From the NCBI GenBank assembly GCA_963828385.1, contig CAWHEF010000002.1, forward strand, positions 1,240,001 to 1,304,000: a DNA stretch of 64,000 nt, read 5' to 3'. The stretch's first letter is position 1, and each line of letters opens with the position of its first letter. Source of the stretch: Bog-756 sp963828385 (GTDB lineage Bacteria > Actinomycetota > Acidimicrobiia > Acidimicrobiales > RAAP-2). Below the pieces are notes generated by a model. It was not told the origin of the DNA, ran no database searches, and worked only from the letters and a program-made list of their open reading frames with translations. Shown here one piece after another: positions 19,284-28,219 of the stretch. The translations under genes and the position numbers were made by a program.

Positions 19284-19598
19284 GTGCCCGTCCAAGTCAA
19301 TCTTCCGACCGTCCTCCGGCCGCACGCCGGCGGCTCCAGGTGCGTGACTGCCGAGGGGTCGACCGTGGGCGAGGTCCTCCATGCTCTCATCGAGGCGTAC
19401 CCAGGGCTCGCCGGGCAGGTCATCGACGCCGACGGGTCACTCCACAAGTTCGTCAACGTCTATGTCAACGACGACGATGTGCGGTATCTGTCTGCCCTCG
19501 ACACGCCCGTGAAGGACTCTGACGACATTTCGATCCTCCCTGCCGTCGCCGGCGGGGCACTCTCGACCGAGCCCGAACCGAACGATGACCCTCTATAG
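19284..19598 (+). CDS. cysO: CysO-like sulfur carrier protein (MoaD/ThiS fold) with C-terminal extension
   Basis: 104 residues. A ubiquitin-like beta-grasp protein: VQVNLPTVLRPHAGG at the start, STVGEVLHALIEAYPGL in the helix, and VNVYVNDDDVRYL then ISILPAVAGG at the end. The GG is normally the C-terminus that receives sulfur, but here ALSTEPEPNDDPL follows it. GTG 19284 has GAGGAGAT upstream. The 3' end overlaps cysM by 14 nt. It carries thiocarboxylate sulfur for CysM if the tail is removed. Confidence 0.9.
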   Translation: MPVQVNLPTVLRPHAGGSRCVTAEGSTVGEVLHALIEAYPGLAGQVIDADGSLHKFVNVYVNDDDVRYLSALDTPVKDSDDISILPAVAGGALSTEPEPNDDPL

Positions 19599-20532
19599 CT
19601 CCGTCCTCGACCTGATCGGCAATACCCCACTCGTCGATGTCAGCGAGTTGAGTCCGAAGCCCGGGGTTCGCCTCCTGATCAAGCTGGAGGGGCAGAACCC
19701 GGGTGGGTCGGTAAAGGACAGGATCGCCGTGGCAATGATCGAGGAGGCGGAGAAGGACGGCGCACTCGAGCCCGGTCAGACCCTGCTCGAGCCGTCCTCG
19801 GGAAACACCGGTATCGGGATGGCTCTGGTGGCGAAGGTCAAGGGCTATGGGCTCAAGGTGGTGCTGGCGACGAACGTCTCGATCGAGCGCCGGCAGCTCC
19901 TCGAATCCTGGGGGGCCGAGATCATCGAGTCACCGGGTGAGGAGGGCTCGAACGGGGCGGTGCGCCGTGCCCGTGCCCTCGCCTCAGAACACCCCGAATG
20001 GGCATTCCTCTACCAGTACGCAAATCAGGCGAACCCCGGCGCCCACTACACGGGGACCGGTCCCGAGATCTGGCGGGACTGCCCAGAAGTCACACACTTC
20101 GTGGCGGGTCTCGGAACATCGGGCACGTTGCTCGGTGCCGGTCGTTACCTGAAGGAGCAGAACCCCGACATCAAGGTCTTGGCCATCGAGCCACCAGCCG
20201 GCGAGACGGTTGATGGCCTTCGGAACCTCGACGACGGCTACATTCCGCCCATCTTTGTGGAGAACGACGGAGCTTCGCTCCTTGACGGCAAGCGCATCGT
20301 GCGCCCACCCGACTCTGTCAGATGGACGCGACGCCTCACCGAGGTCGGAATCTTCGCCGGCCTTTCCACAGGAGCAGCAGTGGCTGGAGCGGTGAAGTTG
20401 GCCGATTCGATCGAGTCGGGCACGATGGTTGTCGTATCTGCCGACGCCGGTTGGAAGTATCTGTCCACCGGAGCCTGGACCGACGACCTCGATGTCGTGG
20501 TCGAGCGGGCCAAGCGGATCACGTTCTTCTAG
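19585..20532 (+). CDS. cysM: cysteine synthase CysM, CysO-thiocarboxylate-dependent
   Basis: 315 residues, fold-type II PLP enzyme. LIGNTPLV starts the protein, the PLP lysine is K44 in GGSVKDR, SSGNTGIG is the substrate loop and GLGTSGTLLGAGRYL binds the phosphate. Gene order with mec and cysO indicates the CysM branch that uses O-phosphoserine and CysO-COSH rather than free sulfide. It is translationally coupled to cysO by overlap. Confidence 0.93.
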   Translation: MTLYSSVLDLIGNTPLVDVSELSPKPGVRLLIKLEGQNPGGSVKDRIAVAMIEEAEKDGALEPGQTLLEPSSGNTGIGMALVAKVKGYGLKVVLATNVSIERRQLLESWGAEIIESPGEEGSNGAVRRARALASEHPEWAFLYQYANQANPGAHYTGTGPEIWRDCPEVTHFVAGLGTSGTLLGAGRYLKEQNPDIKVLAIEPPAGETVDGLRNLDDGYIPPIFVENDGASLLDGKRIVRPPDSVRWTRRLTEVGIFAGLSTGAAVAGAVKLADSIESGTMVVVSADAGWKYLSTGAWTDDLDVVVERAKRITFF

Positions 20533-20552
20533 GACCAGGCGACCTGCACGAG

Positions 20553-21281
20553 ATGCATCCCGGACTCGATCTGCTCGTGCTCGGCAGTGACGGCAGTTGG
20601 CCGGGACCCGGCGGCGCGTGCAGCGGCTACGTGGTGAGCGACGGGGCCACGACCTTGCTGTTCGACGCGGGACCGGGCTCGTTCGCCATACTCCAGGAGC
20701 ATGTCGACCCCGCCTCGATCGACGCTGTGGTCATCTCACATGAACATCCGGACCACTGGACGGATCTCAATGGAATAGCCACTCATGCCCGGTTCGCTCT
20801 CGGGGGTCGCGACCTTCCCGTCTATGGGCCGTCCTCGCTCATCGAGCGATCAGGCCTGTCGGACAACCCAACACTGAAATGGCACCAGGTGACCGGCGGC
20901 GATGAACGGGCAATCGGCGGTATCGATGTGACGTTTCGCCGCACAGACCATGGCCCGGAGACCCTGGCCGTCCGGATCGAAGGCGGCGGTCGTCGCGTCG
21001 GCTACTCTGCCGACACGGGACCGAACTGGTCGGCGGGGGAGCTCGGGATGGATCTCGACCTGCTCATCTGCGAGGCGACCTTCACCGCCGATTTCGAGGG
21101 TACCCCTGGCCACCTGAGCGGACGTCAGGCTGGGGAACAGGCTCGACAGGCCGGTGCAACAAGGCTGGTGATCACCCATCGATGGCCGACTTTGAAGGCG
21201 AGCGAGGTGGCATCCGAAGCCGCCCACGCGTTCGAGGGAGCGGTGGAGGAGGCGGGGCACGGGAAGCTCTTTGCCGTGTGA
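20553..21281 (+). CDS. metallo-beta-lactamase fold protein, Rv1339-like
   Basis: 242 residues from ATG 20553; the longer open frame overlaps cysM and is not coding. The metal motif SHEHPDHWTDL and later ligands RTDHGPET, YSADTGPN and LVITHRWP are present. It occupies the place of Rv1339 between cysM and rph; that mycobacterial homologue has been described as an atypical cyclic-nucleotide phosphodiesterase. A tRNase Z-like role is the alternative. Confidence 0.85.
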   Translation: MHPGLDLLVLGSDGSWPGPGGACSGYVVSDGATTLLFDAGPGSFAILQEHVDPASIDAVVISHEHPDHWTDLNGIATHARFALGGRDLPVYGPSSLIERSGLSDNPTLKWHQVTGGDERAIGGIDVTFRRTDHGPETLAVRIEGGGRRVGYSADTGPNWSAGELGMDLDLLICEATFTADFEGTPGHLSGRQAGEQARQAGATRLVITHRWPTLKASEVASEAAHAFEGAVEEAGHGKLFAV

Positions 21282-21415
21282 TCCGGGTCGGTCGACCTTC
21301 GCCTCGGTCGAACCAGAACTAGATCAGTGATCCCACCGAAGACTGCAATCGAAGAGGAGAAGGGAACGAGGACGTTGGAAACCAGATCAATGGCCAGCGC
21401 AAGAGATGGAGCAGG

Positions 21416-22180
21416 ATGAGCGCGGCAGACGAGATAGGCGTGAGCACCAAGCGAGCAGACGGTCGAGCTGCCGACGAACTGCGACAGGCGTCGTTCGACC
21501 GTGACTTCACCATCTTCGCCCCGGGTTCGGTTCTCGTCTCGATGGGGCGGACGCGCGTGCTGTGCACGGCGTCGGTGGAGGAACGGGTCCCGCCGTGGAT
21601 GCGGGGCACCGGGAAGGGATGGGTGACCGCCGAGTACTCACTCCTTCCCGGGTCTACCACCGAGCGGGCTGGCCGTGAGGCGGCGAAGGGGAAGCAATCG
21701 GGCCGCACCCAGGAGATCCAGCGCTTGATCGGTCGATCGCTTCGGTCGGTGTGTGACATGGTCGCGTTGGGTGAGGTGCAGATCACGGTTGACTGCGATG
21801 TCCTCCAGGCGGATGGGGGAACCCGGACGGCGTCCATCTGCGGTGGCTACGTCGCCTTGCATGATGCACTGAGCCGAATGGTTCAAAGGAGGACGCTCGC
21901 ATCCAACCCTCTGACCGAGGCAGTGGCCGCCGTGTCGGTCGGCATCGTCGATGGTGTGTGCATGCTGGACCTGCCCTACGAGGAGGACAGCCGTGCCGAA
22001 GTGGACATGAACGTCGTCATGACGTCGTCGGGACGGTTCATCGAGGTGCAGGGTACGGCAGAGGGAATGCCGTTCACCAAGCGTGAGCTCGATGAGTTGC
22101 TGCGCCTCGCCGAGGCCGGGATCGGACACCTCCTCGAAGCCGAGGAGTCCGTTCTGCTGGATCCACCCAGCCCGCGTTGA
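21416..22180 (+). CDS. rph: ribonuclease PH
   Basis: 254 residues. A complete RNase PH: RADGRAADELR, SVLVSMGRTRVLC, the phosphate/active-site segment AEYSLLPGSTTERAGREAA, GRTQEIQRLIGRSLR and CDVLQADGGTRTASI. It trims tRNA 3' tails phosphorolytically. It is two bases upstream of rdgB, as in many Actinobacteria, and probably in one transcript with it. The start at ATG 21416 lies in GGATGAGCG, close behind AGGATG. Confidence 0.95.
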   Translation: MSAADEIGVSTKRADGRAADELRQASFDRDFTIFAPGSVLVSMGRTRVLCTASVEERVPPWMRGTGKGWVTAEYSLLPGSTTERAGREAAKGKQSGRTQEIQRLIGRSLRSVCDMVALGEVQITVDCDVLQADGGTRTASICGGYVALHDALSRMVQRRTLASNPLTEAVAAVSVGIVDGVCMLDLPYEEDSRAEVDMNVVMTSSGRFIEVQGTAEGMPFTKRELDELLRLAEAGIGHLLEAEESVLLDPPSPR

Positions 22181-22182
22181 CC

Positions 22183-22797
22183 ATGGAGAAGTTGACGGTT
22201 GTGCTTGCCACAGCCAATCCGGACAAGGCGCATGAGATCGCGAACATCCTCTCGTCTGTGCCCGACCTGGTCCTCGTGCCGCGACCGGCTTCGGTGCCGG
22301 ACGTCGAAGAGAACGGGGCCACGCTGGTCGAGAATGCCCGGTTGAAGGCGGTGGCGCTGTCCACGGCAACTGGTATGACGGCCGTGGCCGACGACACCGG
22401 GCTTGCCGTCGACGCCCTCGGAGGAGCGCCTGGGGTGTACTCGGCCCGCTATTCGGGAGAGCACGCAACCTACGCCGACAACGTGGACAAGCTTGTACGT
22501 GAGCTCGAGCGCCACGGGGCTCTCACCCCTGATGAGCGTCGCGCCACCTTCCGGACCGTGGCGCTGGTGAGGTTTGCTGAAGGGGACGAGGAATGGGCGG
22601 TCGGCGAGGTGACCGGGTCGATCGCCCCGTTTCCGACCGGAGAGAACGGATTCGGTTATGACCCCGTTTTCGTCCCGGATGGGGGAGGGGGGCGGACGTT
22701 CGCCCAGATGTCCGCACAGGAGAAGCACGAGCTGTCCCACCGGGGGCGGGCGTTCCGGGCGCTGGCGGAACTCCTCGACCAAGGTCGCCTGCATTGA
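22183..22797 (+). CDS. rdgB: dITP/XTP pyrophosphatase (RdgB/HAM1)
   Basis: 204 residues. The nucleotide-binding start is VVLATANPDKAHEI, followed by AVADDTGLAVDALGGAPGVYSARYSG, and GFGYDPVFVPDGGGRTFA with the metal and base contacts. It removes deaminated purine triphosphates from the pool. ATG 22183 is 2 nt after the rph stop; TTG 22177 is possible but unnecessary. Confidence 0.95.
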   Translation: MEKLTVVLATANPDKAHEIANILSSVPDLVLVPRPASVPDVEENGATLVENARLKAVALSTATGMTAVADDTGLAVDALGGAPGVYSARYSGEHATYADNVDKLVRELERHGALTPDERRATFRTVALVRFAEGDEEWAVGEVTGSIAPFPTGENGFGYDPVFVPDGGGGRTFAQMSAQEKHELSHRGRAFRALAELLDQGRLH

Positions 22798-22839
22798 GCC
22801 GGTTCGAGCCCGAGGGGTAAGGCGCGGCGGTGCGGGCGG

Positions 22840-24012
22840 TCAGGTCACAGTGACGAGGGTACCGATCGGGGTCAGGGGATAGACGGCGGCGGCATCGCTC
22901 ACGGACATCTCGACGCATCCATCGCTCTGCGGATAACCGTAGCCACCGCGGATGAACCCATGAAGGGCATCCCCCCCGTTGAAGTAGCTCACCCAGGGGA
23001 TGCCGGGGTCGTCGTAGTGGGATCCATCGGGATTGGTCCCGCTCATCGTGGTCACCGTGTAGCGCTCGTACACGGGGAACGTCCCGAGTGCGGTCGGTGC
23101 GGCGGCGACGCCGGTGTTGACCGGGGCTGAGTAGGCGACGTTCCCGTTGCTGTAGACCGTCGCCGTCTCAGGCAGGTCCTCGCTCACCACGACGTAGTTG
23201 TAGGGATCATGGTCGACGGTTCCAGCCGAGGCCGCAGCCAGCAGCGGCCCCCAAACCGAAGGACCCGCGACCCCGTCGGTGTTGAGGTTGTGCTGGGATT
23301 CGAACGACATCACCGCCCCTTCGGTGATGTCGTTGGGTGTGCCCGGGGTCCACTGACTCACGAGCGTGGGCGGCGGGTTCCACCGCCAGGTGAACGTCCC
23401 TTGTTGAGGCTGCGCTTCTTCCTGGGGGGACAGGATCGGACCGGCGGGACTGAAGCTGAGCGGCAGGTACCCGAGTTCGGCCAGAAGCTGCTGCAAACGG
23501 ATGGTGCTCCCCTGGCCCACGGTGAACTGGGATGAGATAGATGCCGATAGGTACGCGCCAGTAGCGCTCTTCACCCCCGCCGGACCACCGGGAACCGAGA
23601 TTGTTTCACTGGCCGACGGTACCAGTGGCGCCGAGGATACGAACTCGAAGGTCGTGGGTGTCACCAGCCGCCAGAGGCCAGGCACCGGTGGCGAGAGGCT
23701 CGGAGTCGGGGAGTGCGTGTTGACAGGAGAGGAGAGCCGGACAGCCAAGGTGGCATCAGAGGCGACCTGGCCGGACCCGCCCGCCGGGGTGATCGATGCC
23801 ACGTCGAACCGGGCCCCCGCCCTCCCTCGGGCCTTGGAGGCCGATGTCGTGGGGGATGCGTTGGCACTCGATCCCTTGGGTCGGGCGGCAATGGCGACGA
23901 CCACCCCGCCGAGGGCGATCAGTGCGGCGACGATGGCGATCGATCGGCGCGCCCGACCAGGTCTCGGCCGGCCAGACCGCGGTGACGCTGTGTGTGCGTG
24001 CCGGGCGCGCAT
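22840..24012 (-). CDS. L,D-transpeptidase with peptidoglycan-binding domain
   Basis: 390 residues. A basic cytosolic tail is followed by a membrane anchor at about 24-42, an Ala/Ser/Thr linker and a beta domain. A PG_binding_1 module follows at about 170-260 (IRLQQLLAELGYLP, then AVMSFESQHNLNTDG). The C-terminal YkuD catalytic domain has H351 and C366 in the SDGCVEMS motif. It makes 3-3 cross-links or attaches proteins to peptidoglycan in the cell wall. It converges with rdgB. Confidence 0.92.
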   Translation of the reverse strand: MRARHAHTASPRSGRPRPGRARRSIAIVAALIALGGVVVAIAARPKGSSANASPTTSASKARGRAGARFDVASITPAGGSGQVASDATLAVRLSSPVNTHSPTPSLSPPVPGLWRLVTPTTFEFVSSAPLVPSASETISVPGGPAGVKSATGAYLSASISSQFTVGQGSTIRLQQLLAELGYLPLSFSPAGPILSPQEEAQPQQGTFTWRWNPPPTLVSQWTPGTPNDITEGAVMSFESQHNLNTDGVAGPSVWGPLLAAASAGTVDHDPYNYVVVSEDLPETATVYSNGNVAYSAPVNTGVAAAPTALGTFPVYERYTVTTMSGTNPDGSHYDDPGIPWVSYFNGGDALHGFIRGGYGYPQSDGCVEMSVSDAAAVYPLTPIGTLVTVT

Positions 24013-24121
24013 GATCCTCCCTCGTCCTCCGCAATCCTACCAGCGAGAGACCTATTTTTGGAACATGTAGGTCCTTCTGGAGTTCCCGCCCGCAAGGGAC
24101 CCGTCCGGGCGCACCGGGCCG

Positions 24122-26489
24122 TCAGGGGTCTTCCGGTGGCTGATCAGATGCGATTCGCTGCCTGATGCGTCGTTCGAGGGCAGCGATCACCGACGGGCTG
24201 GTGACCTTGCCACCGTCGGGTCCTCGCACGTAGAAGGCGTCTACGACAGCTGCACCGAACGTCGAGACTTTTGCCGAGGTCACGTCGAGCTCGCAGTCCA
24301 CGAGCGCCTGGGTGATGCGGTGCAGCTGGCCGACCACGTCCTCAGCCCTGACCTCGACGACAGATGCGCTGTCCGATGCGCTGTTGTCCACTGTTACCTG
24401 GGTCGAGACGAGCTCCCGTCTGGTGGCTCTACGCTCGCGGCTGTACGTCCGGACCCGTTCGGCCAGCTGGGCCTCGATCGAGAGCGTCCCGGCCGTCAGT
24501 GCGGCCAGGTCGTCGGAGAGCCGGGTTGCCTGTGGCCACCTCCCTCTAGAGGGTTCGGCAGTGAACTCCTCGACAGCGATCCCGTCCTCCTCGGTCACGA
24601 CGGCAGAGCGGACGTTCAGGCCGTGGAGGGCGAGAACCCCGGTCACGCCGGCCAGCAGACCGGGTCGGTCGGGCGCAACGACGGTCACAGTCGATCCATC
24701 GATCGAAAGTGCGGGTACACCCCGTGCCCGGACGGAGTCCATGACGGAGCGGAGGTCGTCGGTGACCCACGACGTCGGTGACACCGCCCGCTCACCCGCC
24801 AGAAGCCGACCGGTCCGCTCGACGAGATCAGCCACGAGGCCTGCCTTCCAGTTACCCCACGCGGAGGGACCCGTGGCGATGCTGTCGGCTTCGACCATCG
24901 TCGCCAGCAGGTCGAGGGTCGATCGGTCCCCGACCTCCTTTGCCACCCGCGACGCCGTCGCCGGGTCGTCCAGGTCCCTGCGGGTGGCCATGTCGGGAAG
25001 GAGGAGGTGAAGCCGGACCAGGGTGACGAGCGTGTCCACGTCGGTCGGTACCAGTCCCATCCGGGCCCCGATCTGGTGGACGATCGCCATGCCGACCTCG
25101 GTGTGGTCGCCCGGGAACCCCTTGCCGATGTCGTGGAACAGCGTGCCCAGGAGCAGCAGGTCCTGGCGCGCCACCCGATGGGCGAGGATGGCGGCGTTGG
25201 AGGTGGCCTCGAGAAGGTGACGGTCGACCGTGTAGCGGTGGTAAGGGTTGCGCTGCGGCTTGTTCCTGACGGCTGTCCATTCGGGCAGGTAGCGCTCGAG
25301 GAGTCGGCGCTGGTCCAACGCCTCGAGAGCGGTGATCATCGGCGGTCCGGTCGCCAGAACCCGTACGAACACATGGCGCAGCTCGGCCGGCCAGGGAACA
25401 GGCGGCGTCGGCATGGTCTCCCCGAACAAGGTGAGGGCTTGGCGTGAGATGGGGAGGTCGTGCTCGGCGGCCACCAGTGCAACTCGAAGGGGGAGCGAGG
25501 GATCATCCGCGACACCGGCGACGGAGGTGAGCACGACTTCTTCGTCGCCGATGGCGATCTGGGGATACCCGGTCGCCGGATCGGTTTGCCCTACGCGATC
25601 GCCAATCCGGGATCGTCCGGAGCGCCGAAAGCGTTTGGTGCGTTGTCGGTCCCAGACACCGCGACGCCTCCAAGCATCGTCCCCCTCCCATGCGATGGTC
25701 CGGCCGGCGGCGGCAACCTGGCCCATGAGTGCTTCGGCGTCGACCCCTAGTGTGGCGGCCACGTCGTCCTGTTCTTGCAGCAAGAGCTTGTTCTGTTCGC
25801 GGGCTGCTCGTCGGTGCAGTTCGACCCGGATCCCGGTGAGCAAGGACCGCGCCCGTTCAACCGAATCGAGATCGACGGTCTGGCCTAGCTCGGGAACGGC
25901 GATCATAAGGGCAGTGAGCGCGGCTCACATCCCGGAGCCCGCCGTGTGCCTCCTTCAGGTCCGGCTCGAGCAGGAATCCGACGTCGCCGAAGGTCTCGTG
26001 CCGTTCCATCACCCGATCGGCCAGCACTCCGAGCCAGGAAGGCCGCTGCTTCACCCACTGGTCTCGAGCCCTGGAGATCACTGGATCGGCCACTTCGCCA
26101 TCGCCGCACACGACCCGGCCGTCCAATAGCCCAAGCGCGACCCGGAGGTCTTTGTCAGCCATCTCCAGTGCTTCCGACGGCTGCCGCACACTGTGATCGA
26201 GGGAGATCCCCTCGTCCCACACCGGGTACCAGATCCGATCGGCAAGCGAGGCGATCGACTTGCGAGTTCGATGGATCAAGACGACGTCGAGATCGCTGAA
26301 CGGGCACAGCTCCCCGCGTCCGTAGCCCCCGACGGCGACGAGGGCTATGCCGCGGCTGTCACCGTCGACGGCGTCGTCGAACAGCGCGCCCAGCCAGGTG
26401 TCTGCGGCGGCGGCGTACGAGCGGCAGAAGTCGTCGCCTCGCAGATCAGTGTCATCGAGCAGCGCCTGCCGGCTCTCACGCAGGGACAC
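24122..26489 (-). CDS. glnD: PII uridylyltransferase / uridylyl-removing enzyme GlnD (frameshifted)
   Basis: About 788 residues. The N-terminal nucleotidyltransferase has GGYGRGELCPFSDLD. The helical GlnE/GlnD domain includes EAHGGLRDV, where the frame breaks near 25922. After it come the HD domain (LFHDIGKGFPGDHTE) and two ACT domains (VVAPDRPGLLAGVTGVLA and VVEVRAEDVVGQLHRI). It modifies the PII nitrogen sensor in response to glutamine. No glnB or amt is adjacent. The complete domain set on both sides of the break argues for an indel error. Confidence 0.92.
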
Positions 26490-26609
26490 AGGCGGACCGT
26501 ACCATCAGGGCAGGTTGGCCCCTGATGGCGTCGAGATGAGCATCACCGGGGAGAGGGGCCGTAGTAGGCGTGACCCCGTGCGCCGCGGATGGTCGGCTAC
26601 GGTGGTTTC

Positions 26610-26810
26610 ATGGCAACAGAAGAACGATCGCGGCTGACCCTTTTCGACGGCTTGCTCGTCGTCGGCGGCGGCCTTGTCGTGTTGTTCGTGATCTTCAAAC
26701 TGCTCGGCTTCGTCGCCGGTGTCTTGTGGTTCGGATTGAAGGTCCTCATCCTCGTGGCAATTGTCACCCTCTTGGTCAGGCTCGTGTTCGGGCGCAGGAA
26801 GTCGTCGTAG
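26610..26810 (+). CDS. small membrane protein
   Basis: 66 residues from ATG 26610. Two close hydrophobic helices (GLLVVGGGLVVLFVIFKLL and GVLWFGLKVLILVAIVTLL) end in a basic RLVFGRRKSS tail. It is probably a membrane hairpin. Family and function are not recognised. It lies alone between the divergent glnD and tRNA-Cys. Confidence 0.65.
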   Translation: MATEERSRLTLFDGLLVVGGGLVVLFVIFKLLGFVAGVLWFGLKVLILVAIVTLLVRLVFGRRKSS

Positions 26811-26888
26811 TCGTTCTCGGCGACGCCGATGCGGGCGCCTTCACCGGTCCAACGGTCGGAGCTGGACGATAGGATCACCGGACGCCGT

Positions 26889-26960
26889 GGCGGCGTGGCC
26901 GAGTGGTTTAGGCAGGGGCCTGCAAAGCCCCGTACGGCGGTTCGATTCCGCCCGCCGCCT
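26889..26960 (+). tRNA. tRNA-Cys (GCA)
   Basis: 72 nt. The acceptor arm GGCGGCG pairs with CGCCGCC, the anticodon stem is GGGGC/GCCCC around loop CTGCAAA (anticodon GCA), and the T-arm is GGCGG TTCGATT CCGCC. CCA is not encoded; the discriminator is T. Confidence 0.95.
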
Positions 26961-27078
26961 CAATCCAGTCGGAGCGGGGAGCTTGGCTCACGGTCATGCT
27001 GTCCGATCTCTCGGCATCCGAGCTCTCGGCAGCCGGGCGGCGTGTTGAGCCGCCGGTTCCCTCGGTAGTCTCCGGGCG

Positions 27079-27924
27079 ATGCCCCGGAGACGCAAGGGAC
27101 GGCCGCAGAACCGCTACGAGCTCTTTACCTGTGCCCGCAAGGGGCACGCCCTCGTCGGGACGTCCTCCAGAGTCGTCACGATCGACGACGCCACGTTGGT
27201 CCGGGAAGCAAACGGTCTCCGGTGGTACCGCTGTTTACGATGCGATGCTTGGATTCCCCTGGAACCGCCCCGTGAGCCCACGCAGGGTTCGGTGCCGACC
27301 CGTGAGGAGATCACGATCCCACCCCGCGGTCCCGTGCTCCGCGATCGCTATGTCCTCAGGCTGATCGCCCTCGACCGGGCCGTGCACGTCCTCGTCCTCA
27401 GCCTCCTGGCTGTCGTCTTGTTCACCTTCGCCCACAACAACGCGTCCCTGCACCGTGACTACGTCAATGTGATGAACGATCTGAGCGGAGGAAGCCCCGG
27501 AGAGTCGGAGGTCCGTGGCGTTCTCGGCTATCTGGGCAGGGCATTCGAGTATTCGCCGCACAGGCTGGTGCAACTCGGTCTGCTGATCGTCGCCTACGCC
27601 TCTCTCGAGGCGACCGAGATGGTCGGGCTCTGGATGAACAAACGGTGGGCAGAGTACCTGACGTTCGTCGCCACGACGGTGCTGGTTCCGTTCGAAATCT
27701 ACGAGCTGGCGCTCGGAGCCTCCGCGTTCAAGATCGTGACGCTGGTGATCAACCTGGCCATCGTGATCTACCTCCTCTACGCCAAGCGCCTCTTCGGGGT
27801 ACGAGGCGGTCACCAGGTCGAGCTGGAACGTCGGCGAAGGCTCGGAGGCTGGCCGGCTATCGATGCCACCACGCCACCGCTCGAAAGCAGCGTTGCCCCG
27901 TCCCTCCCAGAGCAGGTTCACTAG
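27079..27924 (+). CDS. DUF2127 family membrane protein with N-terminal zinc-ribbon-like segment
   Basis: 281 residues. The N-terminus has Cys/His pairs (TCARKGH and YRCLRCDAW) resembling a zinc ribbon. After a linker come four hydrophobic helices: ALDRAVHVLVLSLLAVVLF, LVQLGLLIVAYASLEATE, LTFVATTVLVPFEIYELAL and VTLVINLAIVIYLLYAKRL. LRLIALDRAVH is the DUF2127 signature. Function is unknown. Confidence 0.8.
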   Translation: MPRRRKGRPQNRYELFTCARKGHALVGTSSRVVTIDDATLVREANGLRWYRCLRCDAWIPLEPPREPTQGSVPTREEITIPPRGPVLRDRYVLRLIALDRAVHVLVLSLLAVVLFTFAHNNASLHRDYVNVMNDLSGGSPGESEVRGVLGYLGRAFEYSPHRLVQLGLLIVAYASLEATEMVGLWMNKRWAEYLTFVATTVLVPFEIYELALGASAFKIVTLVINLAIVIYLLYAKRLFGVRGGHQVELERRRRLGGWPAIDATTPPLESSVAPSLPEQVH

Positions 27925-28041
27925 AACGGGCGACGGGTATCGAACCCCTGGTCCATGCGGCCGAACGACGGCTACGTCGGGTGCCTGTTCAGGTCCGCCG
28001 ATCGTGAGGGCGCGACAGGGGTGGTGGTATCGTCGAGCCAC

Positions 28042-28114
28042 GGGCCGTTGGCGCAGTCGGTAGCGCACTTGCATGACACGCAAGGGGTCGTCGGTTCAAG
28101 TCCGGCACGGCCCA
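28042..28114 (+). tRNA. tRNA-Val (GAC)
   Basis: 73 nt. The acceptor arm GGGCCGT pairs with ACGGCCC, the anticodon stem is CTTGC/GCAAG with loop ATGACAC (anticodon GAC), and the T-loop is TTCAAGT. CCA is not encoded. Confidence 0.95.
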
Positions 28115-28144
28115 CAACGAGCAGTACAAACCACCCGACGCGTT

Positions 28145-28219
28145 CTACGGGTGCTGCGTGAGCTCCACGACATTTCCATCGAGGTCCTCATAGCGTCCGC
28201 TACGTCCCCACGGTTCTGT
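28145..28219 (-). pseudogene. 3' part of VOC gene cut off by the IS insertion
   Basis: Reading on the minus strand from the target duplication gives WGRSGRYEDLDGNVVELTQ and a TAG at 28145. This is the typical C-terminus of a VOC protein (YEDPDGN-VEL). It continues in frame from the 5' part at 29987-29674 when the IS and one copy of GGTTCTGT are removed, restoring a 126-residue protein. Confidence 0.88.
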
